Source of the DNA: Acetobacteraceae bacterium
Lineage (GTDB): Bacteria; Pseudomonadota; Alphaproteobacteria; Acetobacterales; Acetobacteraceae
NCBI GenBank assembly: GCA_021732665.1
Contig: JAKFUL010000026.1
Location: 1-64,000 of the forward strand
Direction: 5' to 3'
DNA length: 64,000 nt
Numbering within the stretch: the stretch's first letter is position 1; the number at the start of each line of letters is the position of its first letter. The position numbers and the translations under genes were made by a program. Below, in pieces: positions 1 to 9,666 of the stretch. The notes below the pieces were generated by a model. The model was not told the DNA's origin, ran no database searches, and worked only from the letters and a program-made list of their open reading frames with translations.

Positions 1-939
1 CCCGAAAACAACGAAGAACCCCCGCCCGCCCACGAAAACGCGCCCATGCCTGACCCGAAGGAGCTCGAGGAACTACTCCTCGCCGCCGCCGCCGCCAACC
101 TCCCCGCCGACCTGCTCGACCGCGCAAAACTTGCAGCCCTCGCCGGCAAGGGCGGCGGGCGTGCCGGAGCGGCCCGCGCCCAGGCCAAGCGCGGCCGGCC
201 CATCGGCTCGCGCGCCGGCGAACCGCGCGGCGGTGCCCGCATGGCGGTGCTGGACACGCTGCGCGCCGCCGCCCCTTGGCAGAGCATCCGTAACCGCCCC
301 GAACACGCCTGCATCGCCATAAGGCGCGAGGACTTCCGCATCCGCCGCTACAAGCAGAAGAACGAGACCACCGCGATCTTCGCCGTCGACGCCTCCGGCT
401 CCGCCGCCCTCAACAGGCTGGCGGAAGCCAAGGGCGCGGTGGAATTGCTGCTCGCGGATTGCTATGTCCGGCGCGACCGCGTGGCGCTCATCGCCTTTCG
501 CGGCAGCCGAGCGGAGGTGTTGTTGCCCCCCACCCAGGCGCTGGCCCGTGCCAAGCGCGGCCTGGCCGGTCTGCCCGGCGGCGGGTCCACGCCGCTGGCC
601 TCGGGCCTGGACATGGCGCGTGAAATGGCGCTGGCCGAACGCCGCGCCGGCCGCACGCCGCTCGTGGTGCTGCTGACCGATGGCCGCGCCAATATTGCCC
701 GCGACGGTGCCCCCGGCCACGCCCGCGCCCAGGCCGATGCGCTGGACGCCGCCCGGACCATGCGCGCGACGGGCATTTGCTGCATCCTGCTCGACACCGC
801 GCCCCGCCCGCAGCCCGCCGCCCGTGCCCTGGCCGAGGCCGCACGCGCGGTCTACCTGGCCATGCCGCTCGCCGGCGCGAGCCGCATGTCCGGCGCCGTC
901 AGCGCCGCCGTGGCCCAACTCGCGCCAAACAGCAAATGA
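1..939 (+). CDS. bchD: Magnesium chelatase subunit D (BchD), C-terminal part; 5' end lies outside the window
   Basis: Frame is open from base 1 (PENNEEPPPAHENAP before the first ATG at 46), an acidic/proline-rich linker followed by a vWA-like domain (AIFAVDASGS...VALIAFRG...GGSTPLASGLDMA...LLTDGRANI). Followed by bchO with ATGA overlap. Confidence 0.9.
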   Translation, partial: PENNEEPPPAHENAPMPDPKELEELLLAAAAANLPADLLDRAKLAALAGKGGGRAGAARAQAKRGRPIGSRAGEPRGGARMAVLDTLRAAAPWQSIRNRPEHACIAIRREDFRIRRYKQKNETTAIFAVDASGSAALNRLAEAKGAVELLLADCYVRRDRVALIAFRGSRAEVLLPPTQALARAKRGLAGLPGGGSTPLASGLDMAREMALAERRAGRTPLVVLLTDGRANIARDGAPGHARAQADALDAARTMRATGICCILLDTAPRPQPAARALAEAARAVYLAMPLAGASRMSGAVSAAVAQLAPNSK

Positions 940-1829
940 GCGACCGACCCTTCTGGGAATGGGATGGCCGGGGCTGGCCCAACGCCGCCGCCAGCCGTTT
1001 CGTCCGCGCCGCCGGTTTCGACTGGCATGTCCAGCGCATGGGCGCCGGGCCTTCGGTGCTGCTGCTGCATGGCACAGGCGCCGCCACGCATTCCTGGCGC
1101 GACGCGCTGCCGCTGCTGGCGGCGCGGGCCGATGTTCTGGCGGTGGATCTTCCCGGCCATGGCTTCTCCGCCCTGCCGCGGAGCGGCCGAGCCGGACCGC
1201 CGGGCAGCCATATGGGCCTGCCCGGGATGGCGGCCGATCTGGCGGCGCTGCTGGCGGTCGAGGACATGCGGCCCGACATCATCATCGGCCATTCCGCCGG
1301 CGCGGCCATCGCCATCCGCATGGCGCTGGATGGCACGGTTTCGCCCCGGCGCATCGTCAGCCTCAATGGCGCGCTGCTGCCATTGGGCGGCATGGCCGGG
1401 CAGATCTTCTCGCCCATGGCGCGGATGCTGGTGGGGCTGCCCTTCGTGCCGGCACTGGTCGCCTGGCGGGCGGCGGACCGGGCGGTGGTCCAAAAACTGC
1501 TGGCCGATACCGGCTCCACGCTCGATCTCCAGGGGCTGGAGCTTTATGCCCGGCTGTTCCGCCGTCCCGGTCATGTCGCCGGCACCTTGGCGATGATGGC
1601 GGCCTGGGATCTACCCGCCTTCGCCCGCGATCTGCCGCGGCTTGCCGCGCCGCTGACCCTCGTATCGGGCCTCGGAGACCGCACCATCAGCCCGGACACC
1701 GCGCGCCGCGTGCGCGCCATGCTGCCGGCGTCTCACCTTGTCGTATGGCCGGGACTTGGCCATCTGGCGCATGAAGAAAACCCGCAACTGCTCGCGAAGC
1801 TCATCGCCGAGCTGATGGTGCCCGCTTGA
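936..1829 (+). CDS. bchO: Alpha/beta hydrolase, magnesium chelatase accessory protein BchO
   Basis: MSDRPFWEWDGRGWPN...; HGTGAATHSW and GHSAGAAIA nucleophile elbow; start overlaps the bchD stop; bchD-bchO order is typical of photosynthesis clusters. Confidence 0.85.
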   Translation: MSDRPFWEWDGRGWPNAAASRFVRAAGFDWHVQRMGAGPSVLLLHGTGAATHSWRDALPLLAARADVLAVDLPGHGFSALPRSGRAGPPGSHMGLPGMAADLAALLAVEDMRPDIIIGHSAGAAIAIRMALDGTVSPRRIVSLNGALLPLGGMAGQIFSPMARMLVGLPFVPALVAWRAADRAVVQKLLADTGSTLDLQGLELYARLFRRPGHVAGTLAMMAAWDLPAFARDLPRLAAPLTLVSGLGDRTISPDTARRVRAMLPASHLVVWPGLGHLAHEENPQLLAKLIAELMVPA

Positions 1830-3094
1830 CCCTGCCCTCCGAACACCACCTGCGCGCCGAGCTGAATTTCGAGGTCCATGCCCGCCCGCCCGATGCGCTG
1901 GCGGCGCCGCTGCGCGTCTCCTACCTCGCCCTGCTGCGCGGCGACGGGCCGCGCGAAGCCGCCCAGGCGGCGATGCGCATGCTGGCGTTGCGCTTCGGCG
2001 TGACGCCGCCCTCCGAGGGTGCCAGCCACTGGTCGGCCGATCTCGGCAGCTTCCGGGTGCGCTGGGAGCAGCACACGGAATTCCACCGCGTGATGTTCAT
2101 TCGCGAGGGCGTCTCGGACAAGCCCTTCGCCGAACCCGCGATAGAAGTGGTGCCGGCCGACTGGGTGGCAGCACTCCCCGGCGAATTGCTGGTGGCCGCC
2201 GATCTGGAAATGAATTTCGAGGCTGAGGAGACGCTGGCGCAGGAGATCTTCTCCGGCAGCCAGCTGGTCGGCTCCGTCATTGGCGGCCGGGCCATGGCCT
2301 TCACCGATTTCCGTATCAGCGGCGATGGGTTTTCCCGCTTCCTCGTGGTCTCCGGATCGATGTCGCCCATGCTGGCCGGCCGCAACGTGCAGCGGCTGCT
2401 GGAAATGGACACTTATCGGATGATGGCGCTGCTGGCCCTGCCGGTGGCCCGCGCCCTGTCGCCCCTGCTCACCAAGTGGGAACTCGAGCTGGCCGAGATC
2501 GCCCAGGTGCTGACCCATGCCGGCCAGGAAGACGAGCCCGTGCTGCTCAATCGCCTGACCGACCTGGCCAGCGAGATCGAGAGCCAGGAGGCCACCACCC
2601 GCTACCGCTTCTCCGCCGCCGCCGCTTATTACGCCCTGGTCCAGCGCCGCATCGCCGAGCTGCGCGAAGAGCGGATGGAGGGGCTGCAGACCTTCCAGGA
2701 ATTCACCGAACGCCGCCTCGCACCCGCAATGGACACCTGCCAGTCCACGGTCGCGCGGCAGGAGGCGCTGTCGCGCCGCGTCGCCCGCATCACCCAGCTG
2801 TTGCAGACCCGCGTCGAGATCACCCGCGAGGAGCAGAACCGCGAGGTTCTGGGCTCGATGAACCGCCGCGCCAAGCAGCAGCTGCGGCTGCAGCAGACGG
2901 TGGAGGGCCTCTCCACCGCCGCCATCACCTATTATATCGTGGGCTTGGTCAGCTATGCCGCCAAGGCGATGCCGGCGCGCTGGGGGATTGACCCGGATTA
3001 TGCCACCGCGGCGGCGGTGCCGCTGGCGGCGCTGTTCGTGGCCTGGGGGTTGCGGCGGGCGCGGCGGAAGCTGGACCTCAAGGACGATGATTAG
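1826..3094 (+). CDS. DUF3422 family protein
   Basis: 422-aa ORF, TTG start overlapping the bchO stop; N-term LRAELNFEVHARPP and C-terminal transmembrane segment (YYIVGLVSYAAKAMP...) match the DUF3422 pattern. Confidence 0.75.
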   Translation: MTLPSEHHLRAELNFEVHARPPDALAAPLRVSYLALLRGDGPREAAQAAMRMLALRFGVTPPSEGASHWSADLGSFRVRWEQHTEFHRVMFIREGVSDKPFAEPAIEVVPADWVAALPGELLVAADLEMNFEAEETLAQEIFSGSQLVGSVIGGRAMAFTDFRISGDGFSRFLVVSGSMSPMLAGRNVQRLLEMDTYRMMALLALPVARALSPLLTKWELELAEIAQVLTHAGQEDEPVLLNRLTDLASEIESQEATTRYRFSAAAAYYALVQRRIAELREERMEGLQTFQEFTERRLAPAMDTCQSTVARQEALSRRVARITQLLQTRVEITREEQNREVLGSMNRRAKQQLRLQQTVEGLSTAAITYYIVGLVSYAAKAMPARWGIDPDYATAAAVPLAALFVAWGLRRARRKLDLKDDD

Positions 3095-3149
3095 GCGCTT
3101 TCCGGCCGGGCGGTTTCTGCCCTAGGCTTTCGCGCAAGAGGAAACGCCG

Positions 3150-4223
3150 ATGAAAACCATCACCCCCTTGCTGCACGCGGCCCTGCTGGCATGCTGGGCC
3201 ATGCTCGCCCCGCCCGCCGACGCCCAGACCAACTACCCCACCCCGCGTGACGGCCAGTGGGTGGCCCGCGATGTGCGCTTCCACACCGGCGAGACCATTC
3301 CCGAATTGCGCCTGGCCTACACCACGCTGGGCGAGCCCTCCGGCCAGCCCGTGCTGATCCTGCACGGTACGGCGGGCTCCGCGCGCTCGCTGCTCACCCC
3401 GGGCTTCGCCGGCCAGTTGTTCGGCCCCGGCCAGGCGCTCGATGCCCAGCGTTACTTCATCATCATTCCCGACGCCGTGGGCACGGGGCGCTCCGAAAAG
3501 CCCTCCGAGGGCCGCGGCCCTGCCTTCCCGCGCTACAACTACGCCGACATGGTGGCGCTTCAGCACCGCCTGGTGACCGAGGGGCTGGGCATTCGCCACC
3601 TGCGGCTCGTGCTCGGCAATTCCATGGGCGGCATGCATGCCTGGCTCTGGGCCACCACCTATCCCAGCATGATGGATGCGGTGGTGCCCATGGCCAGCCA
3701 GCCCACCGCCATGGCCAGCCGCAACCTCATGCTGCGCCGGCTGCTGGTGGAGAGCATCCGCCAGGACCCGGCCTACCAGGGGGGGCGCTACACCGCCCAG
3801 CCGCCCTCACTGCGGCTGGCCAATGTGTTCTACGCCACCGCCACCAATGGCGGCACGCTGGCATACCAATCCCTCGCCGGTACCGCCGAGCGTGCCAATG
3901 CCCTGATCGCCGAACGCCTGGCCGCGCCGCCCCCGGCCGACGCCAATGACTTCATCTGGCAATGGGATTCTTCGCGCGACTACGACGCCTCGCCCGGGCT
4001 TGGCGCCATCCGCGCCCGCGTTCTCGCGATCAATTCCGCCGATGACGAACGCAACCCGCCGGAGACCGGGCTGATGCAGCAAGCCCTGGCCGGCATCCCC
4101 CATGCCCGTCTTCTGCTCATCCCCGCCAGCGCCGAGACCCGCGGCCACGGCACCACCGGCATGGCCGGCTTCTGGGCCGAGGAATTGCGCGGCTTTCTGG
4201 CCGCCACCCCGGCGCGTCCCTGA
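3150..4223 (+). CDS. Secreted alpha/beta hydrolase, homoserine O-acetyltransferase (MetX)-like
   Basis: Signal peptide; LRLAYTTLGEPSGQPVLILHGTAGSARSLL..., GNSMGGMHAW nucleophile motif. Confidence 0.75.
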   Translation: MKTITPLLHAALLACWAMLAPPADAQTNYPTPRDGQWVARDVRFHTGETIPELRLAYTTLGEPSGQPVLILHGTAGSARSLLTPGFAGQLFGPGQALDAQRYFIIIPDAVGTGRSEKPSEGRGPAFPRYNYADMVALQHRLVTEGLGIRHLRLVLGNSMGGMHAWLWATTYPSMMDAVVPMASQPTAMASRNLMLRRLLVESIRQDPAYQGGRYTAQPPSLRLANVFYATATNGGTLAYQSLAGTAERANALIAERLAAPPPADANDFIWQWDSSRDYDASPGLGAIRARVLAINSADDERNPPETGLMQQALAGIPHARLLLIPASAETRGHGTTGMAGFWAEELRGFLAATPARP

Positions 4224-4248
4224 TTGACGCCGCCTGCCCGGCGGTTCC

Positions 4249-5304
4249 ATGCTTCTGCGTAACGATCGAGAGGAAGGGGGCCCCGTGCCGCTGCTGCAAC
4301 CATTCGAGGCCGACCCGATGCGCCCCGAGGATCTGGCCGCATGCCTCTCTGCGCTGCGCGTCGGTTCCAAAAGCTTCGCCACAGCGGCGCGCATCCTGCC
4401 CAGGCGGGTCCGCGCGCCTGCCACCGCCCTCTACGCCTTCTGCCGCGTCGCCGATGACGCGGTGGACACCGAGGCCGACCCGGCGGCCAGCGTCATCCGC
4501 CTGCGCCACCGCCTCGACCTGATCTATGAAAACAAGCCGATCGACCACCCGGCCGACCGCGCCTTTGCCGCCGTCGTCGCCGAATATGAGATGCCCAAGG
4601 AACTCCCCGCCGCCCTGATCGAGGGTTTTCAGTGGGACGCCGAGGAGCGGCGCTACGAGACGCTGGACGCGCTGCACGCCTATTGCGCCCGCGTGGCCGG
4701 CACGGTGGGGGCCATGATGGCGCTGCTGATGGGCGTGCGCGATGCGCCGCGCCTGGCCCGCGCCTGCGACCTGGGCGTGGCCATGCAGCTCACCAACATC
4801 GCCCGCGACATCGGCGAGGATGCGCGCAATGGCCGCATCTACCTGCCGCTCTCCTGGCTGCGCGAGGCGGGGATCGACCCTCTGGCCTGGCAGCGCCGCC
4901 CGGAATACAGCGCGGCCCTGCGCGAGATCACCCACCGCATGCTGGCCAATGCCGACATGCTCTATGCCCGCTCCGAGGCCGGGATTTCGGCGCTGCCGGC
5001 GGATTGCCGCAGCTCCATCCGTGCCGCCGGGCGGATCTATGCCGAGATCGGCCGGATGGTGCGCTCGGAGGGGTTCGACCCCGTCACCACGCGGGCCATC
5101 GTGCCGAAGACCCGCAAGATGGCGCTGCTGGCCGCCGCCATGCTGCCGCGGCCGGGCCGGGCGACGCAGCTGGCCCAGCCGCCGCTGGAGGCCACCGCCT
5201 ATCTGGTGCGGGCGGTGCCCGGCGATGCGGCGGGAAACAGCCTGGATGAGCGCATCGCCTGGATGATCGGCGTGCTGGCCAGGGTGGAGGGCCGCGCGGC
5301 CTGA
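4249..5304 (+). CDS. crtB: Phytoene synthase (squalene/phytoene synthase family); true start possibly ATG 4318
   Basis: FCRVADDAVDTEAD and LTNIARDIGEDARNGRIYLP trans-prenyl synthase motifs; HPADRAFAAVV and RVAGTVGAMMALLMGVR resemble purple-bacterial CrtB. Confidence 0.88.
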   Translation: MLLRNDREEGGPVPLLQPFEADPMRPEDLAACLSALRVGSKSFATAARILPRRVRAPATALYAFCRVADDAVDTEADPAASVIRLRHRLDLIYENKPIDHPADRAFAAVVAEYEMPKELPAALIEGFQWDAEERRYETLDALHAYCARVAGTVGAMMALLMGVRDAPRLARACDLGVAMQLTNIARDIGEDARNGRIYLPLSWLREAGIDPLAWQRRPEYSAALREITHRMLANADMLYARSEAGISALPADCRSSIRAAGRIYAEIGRMVRSEGFDPVTTRAIVPKTRKMALLAAAMLPRPGRATQLAQPPLEATAYLVRAVPGDAAGNSLDERIAWMIGVLARVEGRAA

Positions 5305-5368
5305 CCGACCGCTTGTCCGGCGGCCCCACCCGTCCTATGCCGTGGGCGTGAGTTTCAGGGAGGCCGGC

Positions 5369-6331
5369 ATGAAGCGGCGTGGTGTTCTGGCAGCGGTCAT
5401 GGCCGCGCCGATGGTGGGTGTGCGGGCGCAGGAATGGCCCGCCGGCCCGGTGCGCGGCATCGTGCCCTTCGCGCCGGGCAGCGCCACCGACACGGTGGCC
5501 CGCCTCTTCGCCGAGCGCATGCGCGACACGCTGGGCCAGCCCGTGGTGATCGAGAACCGCGCCGGCGCCTCCGGCCTGATCGGCGCCGAGGCGGTGGCGC
5601 GCGCCCCCGCCGATGGCATGACCATCCTCTTCGGCACCAATTCCACCAATGCGGCCGCGAACGCGCTGTTCCGCCGGGTGCCCTTCGACATGGAGCGCGA
5701 TTTCGCGCCGATTTCCATGCTCGCCTCCGTCCCTCTGCTGGTGGCGGTGCCTGAGGCCAGCCCACACCGCACGCTGAACGACCTGATCGCCGCCGCCCGG
5801 GCGCGGCCGGAGGCGGTGACCTATGCCTCCACCTCCGCATCCCAGCGCGTGGCGTCCGAGATGCTGGCCTCGATGGCCGGGGTGCGGCTGCTGCATGTGC
5901 CCTACCGCGCGGCGGGCGCTGCGATCCAGGACCTGCTCGCGGCGCGCGTGGACATGTTCATCGCCGACCAGGCGGTGATCCTGCCGGCGAGCCAATCCGG
6001 CCGCGCTCGCGTGCTGGCGGTGACCACCCGCACCCGCAGCGCGCAACTGCCCGATGTGCCGACGGTGGCCGAGGCCGCGAACCTGCCGAATTACGAGCTC
6101 TTCGCCTGGTTCATTCTGGCCGCACCCACCGGCACGCCGGCGCCGGTGATCGCGCGGCTCAACGCCGCGGTCCGGGCGGCGGCGCAAAATGCCGAGCTGC
6201 GGGCGCGGCTGGGCGATACGCTGGGGATGGCGCTGATCACCGGCACGCCGGAACAGGCCGCCGCATTTGCCGCCAGCGAGACGGTGAAATGGACGCAGGC
6301 CATTCGCGCGGCCGGCATCGAGCCGGAATAG
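5369..6331 (+). CDS. Tripartite tricarboxylate transporter substrate-binding protein (Bug/TctC family)
   Basis: Signal peptide; WPAGPVRGIVPFAPGSATDTVARLFAERM...VVIENRAGASGLIGAEAVARAPADG motif set. Confidence 0.9.
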   Translation: MKRRGVLAAVMAAPMVGVRAQEWPAGPVRGIVPFAPGSATDTVARLFAERMRDTLGQPVVIENRAGASGLIGAEAVARAPADGMTILFGTNSTNAAANALFRRVPFDMERDFAPISMLASVPLLVAVPEASPHRTLNDLIAAARARPEAVTYASTSASQRVASEMLASMAGVRLLHVPYRAAGAAIQDLLAARVDMFIADQAVILPASQSGRARVLAVTTRTRSAQLPDVPTVAEAANLPNYELFAWFILAAPTGTPAPVIARLNAAVRAAAQNAELRARLGDTLGMALITGTPEQAAAFAASETVKWTQAIRAAGIEPE

Positions 6332-6334
6332 CGT

Positions 6335-9300
6335 CTACTCCCCGCGCTTTTTCGCCCGGCGCTTGCGGCGGCGCGGCGGCGGGCCTGGCTGGGGGTAGAG
6401 TTCCTCCGGCGCGGTGATGCCGCGGCGGCGGCGAAGCGCTGCGACGATATCGGGGTCCACCCGTTCCAGCGCGGCGGGGTCGTTGGGGTTTTCGAGTTCC
6501 AGCGCGCGGGCGCGGAGCATGGCGGCCTGGGTCGCCTGGGCGTGGCCGGCCAGGTGTTCCAGGTTTTCCGTGATGTCGCGCAGCAGGGCCGGGTTTTCCA
6601 GCTGCTGGACCAGGCCGCCGAGGAAGCCGCCGAGGGTGGCGGCGATGCGCGCGGCGGCGGGGCCCTGGGCGGCGGGGGGCAGGCAAAGGCGCAGCACGAT
6701 ATCGGCGGCGGCATAGGCGGGCGCGCGGCCGCGCGCGGTGGCGATGCGGGCGATTTCGCGGGCAAGGCGCGGGCCGATCGCCGGGCTTCGGCCGCCGGAC
6801 ATGTCCTGGTGCAGGGCGGGCCAGATGTCGGCCAGGCTGCCTTCGCGCAGCGCCAGCACCGCGGCCTCGTCGCCGTCGAGCGCCAGGGCGGGCAGGGCCG
6901 TCTCGCCCAGCGCCAGCATGGCGTGCAGGGAGGCGGCGATGCCGGGAATGGTGCTGTCGGTCCCGGCGGCGTCGCGCCAGCCCAGGGCGAGGCTGTAGGC
7001 GGAAGAGGATTCCCATCCCAGCCCTTTCGCCCGCCGCGCGGCCTCGGTGAGGGTCTCGATGGCCGCCGCGTGCTGGCCGAGCGCGCCCTGGGAGAAGCCG
7101 ATCAGGCGCAGCGCCTCGGCCTGTTCGGGCGCATCGCCGGCCTGGGTGGCGCGGGTGAGGGCGTCGCGCAGGGTCTCGATGGCCGCCGCGTGCTGGCCGA
7201 GCGCGCCCTGGGACCAGCCGATCTGGCGCAGCGCCATGGCCTGTTCGGGCGTATCGCCGGCCTGGGTGGCGCGGGTGAGGGCGTCGCGCAGGGTTTCGAT
7301 GGCCGCCGCGTGCTGGCCGAGCGCGCCCTGGGAGAAGCCGATATAGCGCAGCGCCACGGCCTGTTCGGGCGCATCGCCGGCCTGGGTGGCGCGGGTGAGG
7401 GCGTCGCGCAGGGTCTCGATGGCCGCCGCGTGCTGGCCGAGCGCGCCCTGGGAGAAGCCGATCAGGCGCAGCGCCTCGGCCTGTTCGCGCGTATCGCCGG
7501 CCTGGGTGGCGCGGGTGAGGGCGTCGCGCAGGGTTTCGATGGCCGCCGCGTGCTGGCCGAGCGCGCCCTGGGAGAAGCCGATATGGCGCAGCGCCACGGC
7601 CTGTTCGGGCGCATCGCCGGCCTGGGTGGCGCGGGTGAGGGCGTCGCGCAGGGTCTCGATGGCCGCCGCGTGCTGGCCGAGCGCGCCCTGGGAGAAGCCG
7701 ATCAGGCGCAGCGCCACGGCCTGTTCGCGCGTATCGCCGGCCTGAGTGGCGCGGGTGAGGGCGTCGCGCAGGGTCTCGATGGCCGCCGCGTGCTGGCCGA
7801 GCTCGCCCTGGGACCAGCCAATATAGCGCAGCGCCGTGGCCTGTTCGCGCGTATCGCCGGCCTGGGTGGCGCGGGTGAGGGCGTCGCGCAGGGTCTCAAT
7901 GGCCGCCGCGTGCTGGCCGAGTTCGCCCTGGCAAAAGCCGATATGGCGCAGCGCGATGGCCTGTTCGCGCGTATCGCCGGCCTGGGTGGCGCGGGTAAGG
8001 GCGTCGCGCAGGGTTGCGATCGCCGCCGCGTGCTGGCCGAGTTGGCCCTGGGACCAGCCGATCTGGCACAGCGCTATGGCCTGTTCGCGCGTATCGCCGG
8101 CCTGGGTGGCGCGGGTGAGGGCGTCGCGCAGGGTCTCGATGGCCGCCGCGTGCTGGCCGAGCTCGATCTGGCAAAAGCCGATCTGGCGCAGCGCCAGGGA
8201 TTGCAGCCGGGGGTCGCCCCCGGCCTCGATGCCCGGCCATTGCCGCCGCCACCAATCCAGCAGCCGCTGCTGGTCCAGCCCCTCCGCCAGGGCGGCGATT
8301 TCCGCGCGGCGCAGCGCCAGCATGGGCAAGGTTTCGCCCGCCGCCATCGCCCATTGCAGCGCCCGTTGCTTGCCGTGGAAAGTATTCTCGTGCCATCTGC
8401 CGCCGCCATGGCCGGGGCTGTCCTGGGCCGGCCGCATCACCCGCTCCATCAGCGCCGCCTCGGCCGCGCGCCCCTCGGCGCGGAATTTTGCCGCATGCGC
8501 GGCCTTCTCCTCCTCGGTGAGGAAGATGGCCAGCAGCTCGGCGATCGCTTCCAGCCGGCTCTGCCTCGCCTCCGGGTCGAAATAGCGGGTGCGATAGAAA
8601 TGCACCATCAGCCGGTCGCTGAGCTGATACAGCGTCTCGCGCGAATGCCTGGCCGCCGTCCCGACCAGAATCTGGTCCGCCAGCAATTCGGAAAACAGCT
8701 CGGCCACGCCGCTCTGCTGCTCCTCGAGCGCCCCGGCCACCGCGGTCTGCGATTGCGGCTCGCCCATGCGCAGCAGCGTGTCCAGGATATCGGCGGCACG
8801 CGGGCTCAGCCCGTCCAGCCGGTTGCGGTAATAATCCGCCAGCTCATCCACCACCCGGTCCAGTGCCTGGGCGATGGTCATGGCGTCGGGCTGGTCGAGC
8901 ACCTCGTAGAGCACGGTCGCGATGCGCGGCGAGCCGCCGCCGAACAGTGCGATGGCCTGGGCGCGACGGCGCTCCTCCGGCGTCAGCCCCGGGAGGTTTT
9001 CCCGTGCCCGAAGATGCTCGAAATACTCCAGGCATTGCGCCTCGGTCCACGGCTTCAGCGTCAATTCGCGAAAATTGCGGAACAGCGGGTCGTCGTAATC
9101 CGGCGCCACCCGCCCGGTGCTGGTGGCGATGAGCATGAGGTGGCCCTCCTCCCGCGCAAGGGCATGGCGCAGCACGCCCTGGGCATGCTCCGCCTCGAAG
9201 ACTGTGCCGGCGAGATGGTCGAAATTCTCCACCATCACCACCAGCAGCCGCTCGCCGATGGCCTCATCCAACAGGGCCAGCTCGCGGTCCCAGGCGCCGG

Positions 9301-9661
9301 CCTCCTCGGCCCAGCGCACCCGCACCTCGCCGGCCGGGCGGCCCTCCAGAATGCGACGGATTTCCGCCAGGAAGAGATGCGGGCGGCGGATATTGCGCTG
9401 CTCCTCCGGCAGCAGCACGGCCACCACCGGCCAGCCCTCGGCTTCGGCCTGGCGCCGGATGGCGATCTGCACCATGCGCATGAGGAAGGATTTGCCGGCG
9501 CCGCGCGGCGCCCGCAGCAACAAATGCTGCTTGGGGTGGCTGGTCAGGTTGGATTCAATGGCGCGCAGCACCAGGTCGCGCAGCCCATCGCGGCCGGTGG
9601 CGACGGCCTCGACGAAGGCATCATCCAGGCCATGGGTGTTGAAGCGCCGGCGTTGCGACAT
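6335..9661 (-). CDS. STAND/AAA-like P-loop NTPase with C-terminal TPR array
   Basis: Walker A LLLRAPRGAGKSFLM, Walker B-like LLVVMVENFDHL, sensor-like LIATSTG, a probable winged-helix region, then ten 40-aa TPR units (ALRxIGxxQGxLGQHAAAIETLRDALTRATQAGDxxEQAx). MSQRRRFNT start at 9661, 5 bp after the upstream ORF stop. Confidence 0.85.
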   Translation of the reverse strand: MSQRRRFNTHGLDDAFVEAVATGRDGLRDLVLRAIESNLTSHPKQHLLLRAPRGAGKSFLMRMVQIAIRRQAEAEGWPVVAVLLPEEQRNIRRPHLFLAEIRRILEGRPAGEVRVRWAEEAGAWDRELALLDEAIGERLLVVMVENFDHLAGTVFEAEHAQGVLRHALAREEGHLMLIATSTGRVAPDYDDPLFRNFRELTLKPWTEAQCLEYFEHLRARENLPGLTPEERRRAQAIALFGGGSPRIATVLYEVLDQPDAMTIAQALDRVVDELADYYRNRLDGLSPRAADILDTLLRMGEPQSQTAVAGALEEQQSGVAELFSELLADQILVGTAARHSRETLYQLSDRLMVHFYRTRYFDPEARQSRLEAIAELLAIFLTEEEKAAHAAKFRAEGRAAEAALMERVMRPAQDSPGHGGGRWHENTFHGKQRALQWAMAAGETLPMLALRRAEIAALAEGLDQQRLLDWWRRQWPGIEAGGDPRLQSLALRQIGFCQIELGQHAAAIETLRDALTRATQAGDTREQAIALCQIGWSQGQLGQHAAAIATLRDALTRATQAGDTREQAIALRHIGFCQGELGQHAAAIETLRDALTRATQAGDTREQATALRYIGWSQGELGQHAAAIETLRDALTRATQAGDTREQAVALRLIGFSQGALGQHAAAIETLRDALTRATQAGDAPEQAVALRHIGFSQGALGQHAAAIETLRDALTRATQAGDTREQAEALRLIGFSQGALGQHAAAIETLRDALTRATQAGDAPEQAVALRYIGFSQGALGQHAAAIETLRDALTRATQAGDTPEQAMALRQIGWSQGALGQHAAAIETLRDALTRATQAGDAPEQAEALRLIGFSQGALGQHAAAIETLTEAARRAKGLGWESSSAYSLALGWRDAAGTDSTIPGIAASLHAMLALGETALPALALDGDEAAVLALREGSLADIWPALHQDMSGGRSPAIGPRLAREIARIATARGRAPAYAAADIVLRLCLPPAAQGPAAARIAATLGGFLGGLVQQLENPALLRDITENLEHLAGHAQATQAAMLRARALELENPNDPAALERVDPDIVAALRRRRGITAPEELYPQPGPPPRRRKRRAKKRGE
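6995..8194 (-). repeat. Tandem array of ten 120-bp in-frame units (nine near-identical, the C-terminal one degenerate)
   Basis: The 60-bp lines alternate with period 120: cctgggtggcgcgggtgagggcgtcgcgcagggtctcgatggccgccgcgtgctggccga recurs at 7141, 7261, 7381, 7501, 7621, 7741, 7861, 7981 and 8101. Confidence 0.97.
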
Positions 9662-9666
9662 CTGCG

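Noticed and set aside
6995-8194. Considered a CRISPR-like or non-coding tandem repeat array
   Set aside because: 120-bp units are fully in frame within a long ORF and encode TPRs; there are no unique spacers.
6995-8194. Considered a diversity-generating retroelement target
   Set aside because: No reverse transcriptase or template repeat seen in the window, and variable codons are not restricted to adenine-derived changes.
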